This document shows, piece by piece, positions 5,651-8,772 of a DNA stretch of 8,772 bases; position 1 is the stretch's first letter, and each line of letters starts with the position of its first letter. The translations under genes were made by a program, and so were the position numbers. Under the pieces are notes generated by a model that was not told the DNA's origin, ran no database searches, and worked only from the letters and a program-made list of their open reading frames with translations. The stretch is taken from contig JACQCN010000453.1 in the NCBI GenBank assembly GCA_016201575.1, forward strand, positions 1 through 8,772, in the 5' to 3' direction. This DNA comes from Candidatus Rokuibacteriota bacterium (GTDB taxonomy: Bacteria > Methylomirabilota > Methylomirabilia > Rokubacteriales > CSP1-6).

Positions 5651-6364
5651 ATGAGCGCGCAGACTCCCTGGACCGAGCCGGAGTTCGTCGAGCAGCTCCG
5701 GGCCAAGGGCGCCCGGTACCACATCCACCACCCGTTCCAGGTCCTGATGAACGAGGGCAAGCTCGACCGGAAGCAGATTCAGGGATGGGTGGCCAACCGC
5801 TTCTACTACCAGATCATGATCCCGATCAAGGACGCCAACGTCCTGGCCAACTGCCCCGACCGCGAGGTCCGGCGGAAGTGGATCCAGCGCATCGTCGACC
5901 ACGACGGCACGCAGGGGGACGAGGGCGGCATCGAGGCCTGGATCCGTCTGGGCGAGGCCGTCGGCCTCCGGCGCGAAGAGATCGTCTCGCTCGAGCACGT
6001 GCTGCCGGGCGTGCGCTTCGCCGTCGACGCCTACGTCAACTTCGCCCGCCGGGCGCCCTGGCAGGAGGCGGTGTGCTCCTCCCTCACCGAGCTGTTCGCG
6101 CCCGCCATCCACCGGGCGCGGCTCGAGGGCTGGCCCCGGCACTACCCCTGGATCAAGCCGGAGGGCTTCGAGTACTTCACGAGCCGGCTCACCCAGGCGC
6201 CGCGCGACGTCGAGCACGGCCTGCGCGTCACCCTCGACTACTTCCGCACGCGCGAGCAGCAGGAGCGCGCGCTCCAGATCCTCCAGTTCAAGCTGGACCT
6301 GCTCTGGTCCATGGTCGACGCCATGCAGATCGCCTACCTGCCGATGAAGGTCCTGCAGGAGTAG
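5651..6364 (+). CDS. pqqC: Pyrroloquinoline-quinone synthase PqqC
   Basis: PqqC catalyses the last step of PQQ synthesis: cofactor-free ring closure and eight-electron oxidation of AHQQ using O2. The 237-residue product is an all-helical TENA/THI-4-like fold. Active-site residues fall at the same numbers as those I recall for the Klebsiella enzyme: Y23, H24, H84 (VDHDG), E147, H154, R157, Y175, R179 and K214. All are present, so it should be active. Length is near the usual 240-250. AAAGGA at 5640-5645 serves the ATG at 5651. No pqqD or pqqE follows; the next gene is convergent and begins after a hairpin. Confidence 0.97.
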   Translation: MSAQTPWTEPEFVEQLRAKGARYHIHHPFQVLMNEGKLDRKQIQGWVANRFYYQIMIPIKDANVLANCPDREVRRKWIQRIVDHDGTQGDEGGIEAWIRLGEAVGLRREEIVSLEHVLPGVRFAVDAYVNFARRAPWQEAVCSSLTELFAPAIHRARLEGWPRHYPWIKPEGFEYFTSRLTQAPRDVEHGLRVTLDYFRTREQQERALQILQFKLDLLWSMVDAMQIAYLPMKVLQE

Positions 6365-6371
6365 GATCGGT

Positions 6372-6403
6372 TCGGAAGGGGGGCGGAGCCCCCCTCCGAG
6401 GAA
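6372..6403. terminator. Hairpin between convergent genes; palindromic repeat copy B
   Basis: TCGGA (6372-6376) pairs with TCCGA (6395-6399), and after a bulged A, GGGGGGC (6378-6384) pairs with GCCCCCC (6388-6394) around a GGA loop: 12 pairs in all. It starts seven bases after the pqqC stop and lies just beyond the amidase stop, so it could end transcription from both sides. No T-run follows on either strand, so a Rho-assisted or blocking role is more likely than classic intrinsic termination. It is a near-copy of 2562-2593. Confidence 0.65.
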
Positions 6404-6406
6404 CGC

Positions 6407-7927
6407 TCAGACGCGCGGCGCCGGCAGGCTGCCGAGCACCCGCTCGACCGCCAGCCCGAGCGCGAGCAGCTCGCGATCCGTCCCCGCGGGGCCGTCGAGC
6501 TCGACGCCGACCGGCAGACCCGCGCTCGTCAGCCCGGCGGGCAGCACGAGCCCGGGAATTCCCGCGCAGCTCCCCGGCGCGATGTTGCGGGAGACGGCCA
6601 CGTAGAACGGCACCTTCTTGCCGTTGATCTCCACCTCCTGGTCCTGCCCGATGGGCGTCGCGGGCACCAGAGTCGTCGGGTAGACGATCGCCGCCACGCC
6701 GTGCCCGCAGAAGTACGTCCGGAAGGCCTGCTGCAAGGCCGGCCGGTGGACGTCGCGCGCGGCCTCGTAGACCTCCTTCGGTGCCCGGAACTTCGCGCCC
6801 GGCAGGGCGAAGAGGCCCAGGTCGCGCTTGGCGTCCTCGCTGGCCGCGGCCAGGAGCTGGTCGAAGGTCACCCCGGTCTCGAACTCCTCCAGGTACCTCG
6901 TGATCATCGCCACCGTCTCATTCTGGATGATCGGGAAGTTCGCGGCGTCCACCAGCCTGGTCAGATCGGGAACGTCCGCCTCCACGAGCACGGCCCCCGC
7001 CTCCCTCAGCTTCTTCAGCGCCGCGTCGGTGACGCGCTCCACCTCGGGGTCGAGGTCCGTGAAGTAGTGGGCGCGGGAGATCCCGAGCCGCGCGCCCTTC
7101 AGCGACACCGACCGCAGCGGGTTGAAGTCGCCGGTGATCGCCGAGTCGAACAACGCGAGATCGGCCACCGTGCGCGCGTGCGGCCCGACCGTGTCGTACA
7201 CGGCCGTGAGCGGCATCACGCCGCGCGGCGTGTAGCGGAAGGTGGTGGGCCGGAATCCGGTGATCCCCGACATCGCGGCCGGCACGCGGATCGAGCCGCA
7301 GGTGTCCTCGGCCACGCCGAGCGGCGCCATGCGGGTGGCGACGGCCACGGCGGTCCCGCCGCTGCTTCCGCCCGGGATCCGCGCCGGGTCGTACGGGTTC
7401 TTGACCGTCCCGTAGGCGAGATTGGTGCTGGTCCACCCGAAGGACAGCTCGTGGAGGTTGGTCTTGCCGAGCACGATGGCGCCGGCGCCGCGCAGCGCCC
7501 GCACGACCGGCGCGTCGTCCTCCGGCCGGAAGGTCCGGAGCGCCGGGGTGCCCGACGTCGTGGGAAGGTCCCGGGTGTTGACGCTGTCCTTGACGGGGAT
7601 CGGCAGGCCGTGCAGCGGGCCGAGGAACGCGCGCGCGGCCCGCCGGCGGTCGGCCGCCCGCGCCGCCTCCAGCACCCGGGCGGGGTCGAGCGAGATGAAC
7701 GCGTTCAGATGCTTGCCCGCCTCGCAGCGGGCCAGCAGCAACCCGGCGTAGTCCTCGGCCTTCAGGTCGCCCCGCTGCATGGCCGCCACGGCCTGCGCCG
7801 CCGACAGCTCGAGCGGGTCGCGCGGCGTCATGGCCCGGGCGACGCCGGCCCCGAGGCCCTGGACGGCCAGCGAGGCCGCGGTCATCGCGATGAATTCCCG
7901 ACGGGAGAGATGGAGGGGATGTGACAT
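6407..7927 (-). CDS. Tat-exported amidase-signature family hydrolase
   Basis: This 506-residue enzyme of the amidase signature family hydrolyses a carbon-nitrogen amide bond; the substrate is unknown. A twin-arginine signal (SRREFIAMTAASLA, residues 8-21, likely cut near ARA at 30-32) sends it folded across the membrane, so it acts outside the cytoplasm. The catalytic triad is K113 (PVKDS), S188 (GGSSGG) and S212 (CGSIRVPA). The spacings match the family, with 24 residues between the two serines. The C-terminal AGLPVGVELDGPAGTDRELL resembles mandelamide or indoleacetamide hydrolases more than GatA. C210 replaces the usual Gly near the nucleophile. AGGAGG at 7934-7939 (minus strand) supports the ATG at 7927. 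A promoter is visible upstream. Adjacent same-strand PAS-LuxR gene may or may not control it. Confidence 0.92.
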   Translation of the reverse strand: MSHPLHLSRREFIAMTAASLAVQGLGAGVARAMTPRDPLELSAAQAVAAMQRGDLKAEDYAGLLLARCEAGKHLNAFISLDPARVLEAARAADRRRAARAFLGPLHGLPIPVKDSVNTRDLPTTSGTPALRTFRPEDDAPVVRALRGAGAIVLGKTNLHELSFGWTSTNLAYGTVKNPYDPARIPGGSSGGTAVAVATRMAPLGVAEDTCGSIRVPAAMSGITGFRPTTFRYTPRGVMPLTAVYDTVGPHARTVADLALFDSAITGDFNPLRSVSLKGARLGISRAHYFTDLDPEVERVTDAALKKLREAGAVLVEADVPDLTRLVDAANFPIIQNETVAMITRYLEEFETGVTFDQLLAAASEDAKRDLGLFALPGAKFRAPKEVYEAARDVHRPALQQAFRTYFCGHGVAAIVYPTTLVPATPIGQDQEVEINGKKVPFYVAVSRNIAPGSCAGIPGLVLPAGLTSAGLPVGVELDGPAGTDRELLALGLAVERVLGSLPAPRV

Positions 7928-7963
7928 GGCGCGCCTCCTCGGCCAAGACCTTGAGTAGGCAGA

Positions 7964-7992
7964 ACAATCCGCTCCCCGCTCGCGCTTGTCAA
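7964..7992 (-). promoter_or_regulatory. Sigma70-like promoter for the amidase gene
   Basis: On the minus strand TTGACA (7992-7987) is a perfect -35 box, followed after exactly 17 bases by GATTGT (7969-7964), which keeps the A at position 2 and T at position 6 of the -10 consensus. Transcription would start near 7957, giving a leader of about 30 bases that contains the AGGAGG ribosome site. The gene therefore probably has its own promoter rather than depending on the upstream regulator's transcript. Confidence 0.55.
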
Positions 7993-8040
7993 GGCGGTCC
8001 CCCCACGCGCGCAGCGGGGAGCCGCCGAGGAGGAGGAGGG

Positions 8041-8074
8041 AGTCGAGGGGGGGCCTCGGCGGGCCCCCCCGACT
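8041..8074 (-). terminator. Strong hairpin overlapping the end of the PAS-LuxR gene
   Basis: AGTCG (8041-8045) pairs with CGACT (8070-8074). After a bulged A, a run of Gs (from 8047) and CC (8054-8055) pair with GG (8062-8063) and the C run (8064-8069). The loop is about six bases. The stem includes two bases of the regulator's stop codon (8073-8075). It would end or protect the regulator transcript before the amidase promoter. No U-run follows. Confidence 0.6.
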
Positions 8075-8729
8075 ATAGAAGCTTGTGCCGCATCGCGTAC
8101 GCCACCGCCTCGAGGCGGCTGTGCACGCCGAGCTTGCCGAACATGTTCTGGGCGTGGTTCCGGATCGTCGACGGGCTCACGTGGAGCTTATCGGCCGCCG
8201 CCTTGGTGTTCGCGCCCTGCGCCATCAGGCGGAGCACCTCCACCTCCCGCCGCGTGAGCGCGCTCGCCGCCGCCGCGTCGCCGTTGGCCGGCGGGGCCAG
8301 CCGCTCGTGCACGAGGGTGAGCAGCTCCTTGGTCGCCGTCACGTCGCGGCACAGGTGCACGGTCATCGTCGAGCCGTTCTTGCCGGGGAGGGGCAGGACG
8401 CTGATGTTCAGCCAGACGGGCCGGCCGGCCTTCGTTCTCGTCCGCATGTCGAAGTTCTGCACGGCTTCGCCCATGCGCACGAGCGTCGTCACGTGGCAGC
8501 CGCGGTAGCAGAGGCGGTTGCCCTTGTCGTCGAATCCCGCGAAGAGATCGCAGCAGAGCCGCCCCACCGCTTCCCGCGCGGGGTAGCCGAGGATCTTCTC
8601 GGCCGCGCGGTTCCACTGCACGATGCGACCGTCCGGTCTGATAGAGAACACGCCGTCGGCGGCGCGGGCCAGGGCCTGTTCCAGCGCATCGGGCCCGATC
8701 GAATTGCGGTGCTCAACCGCTTGTACCAT
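8073..8729 (-). CDS. PAS-domain LuxR-type transcriptional regulator
   Basis: This one-piece sensor and DNA-binding regulator has an N-terminal PAS domain (about 15-135 of 218) and a C-terminal LuxR/FixJ helix-turn-helix (about 157-215: LTRREVEVLRLMAQGANTKA, then SPSTIRNHAQNMFGKLGVHSRLEAVAYA). The PAS part starts ADGVFSIRPDGRIVQWN and carries a cysteine cluster C59, C60, C74 and C78 with H79 (CCDLF, then LCYRGCHV), suggesting metal, Fe-S or redox sensing. There is no receiver domain, so it is probably a direct sensor rather than a phosphorelay partner. The ATG at 8729 is preferred for GGGGAG six bases upstream. A GTG at 8759 adds ten residues, and the frame stays open to the window edge, so a longer N-terminus cannot be excluded. 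The target genes are unknown. Confidence 0.88.
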   Translation of the reverse strand: MVQAVEHRNSIGPDALEQALARAADGVFSIRPDGRIVQWNRAAEKILGYPAREAVGRLCCDLFAGFDDKGNRLCYRGCHVTTLVRMGEAVQNFDMRTRTKAGRPVWLNISVLPLPGKNGSTMTVHLCRDVTATKELLTLVHERLAPPANGDAAAASALTRREVEVLRLMAQGANTKAAADKLHVSPSTIRNHAQNMFGKLGVHSRLEAVAYAMRHKLL

Positions 8730-8772
8730 GGCCCTCTCCCCGGTCGCCTCTCGCTTCACCAGGAGCGGCTCC

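Noticed and set aside
6701..7924. A 407-residue plus-strand open frame opposite the amidase
   Set aside because: It is low-complexity, has no recognisable domain, and is antisense to an amidase with an intact catalytic triad.

Overview
The window is a high-GC (roughly 70%) bacterial segment with two plus-strand gene blocks followed by two minus-strand genes. Gene content (an A-type cytochrome oxidase operon, PQQ-synthesis genes, a Tat-exported amidase, a PAS-LuxR regulator) and the GC-rich hairpin repeats fit an uncultivated soil or subsurface lineage such as Rokubacteria/Methylomirabilota. That placement is an inference from style, not a proof.

Region 1 (19-4612) is a tightly packed cytochrome c oxidase operon: subunit II (coxB), subunit I (coxA), a first subunit III (coxC), a small subunit IV (coxD), a second, divergent subunit III, and a small secreted or membrane Cys-x-x-Cys protein. 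Several junctions are ATGA or TGATG overlaps, so translation is probably coupled. Two very small reading frames (22 and 29 codons) sit inside these couplings. Subunit I keeps all six heme and copper histidines, the active-site tyrosine and the D-channel entrance. However, every K-channel residue I can align is replaced by a hydrophobic one, and the Mg/Mn site shared by subunits I and II appears to be lost on both sides.

Region 2 (4726-6364) is pqqB-pqqC, two genes for the cofactor pyrroloquinoline quinone. pqqA, pqqD and pqqE are not in the window. PQQ dehydrogenases usually pass electrons to cytochrome c and then to an oxidase such as the one next door, so the two blocks are functionally compatible.

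Region 3 (6407-8729, minus strand) holds a Tat-signal amidase-signature hydrolase with a good sigma70-like promoter, and upstream of it a PAS-LuxR regulator with a cysteine cluster in its sensor domain. It converges with pqqC across a strong hairpin.

The least ordinary non-coding signal is a family of GC-rich palindromes. A 32-base copy between pqqC and the amidase is matched at 29 of 32 positions by a copy translated in frame inside coxC. A separate 65-bp segment between coxA and coxC is flanked by 9-bp direct repeats and looks like an insertion.
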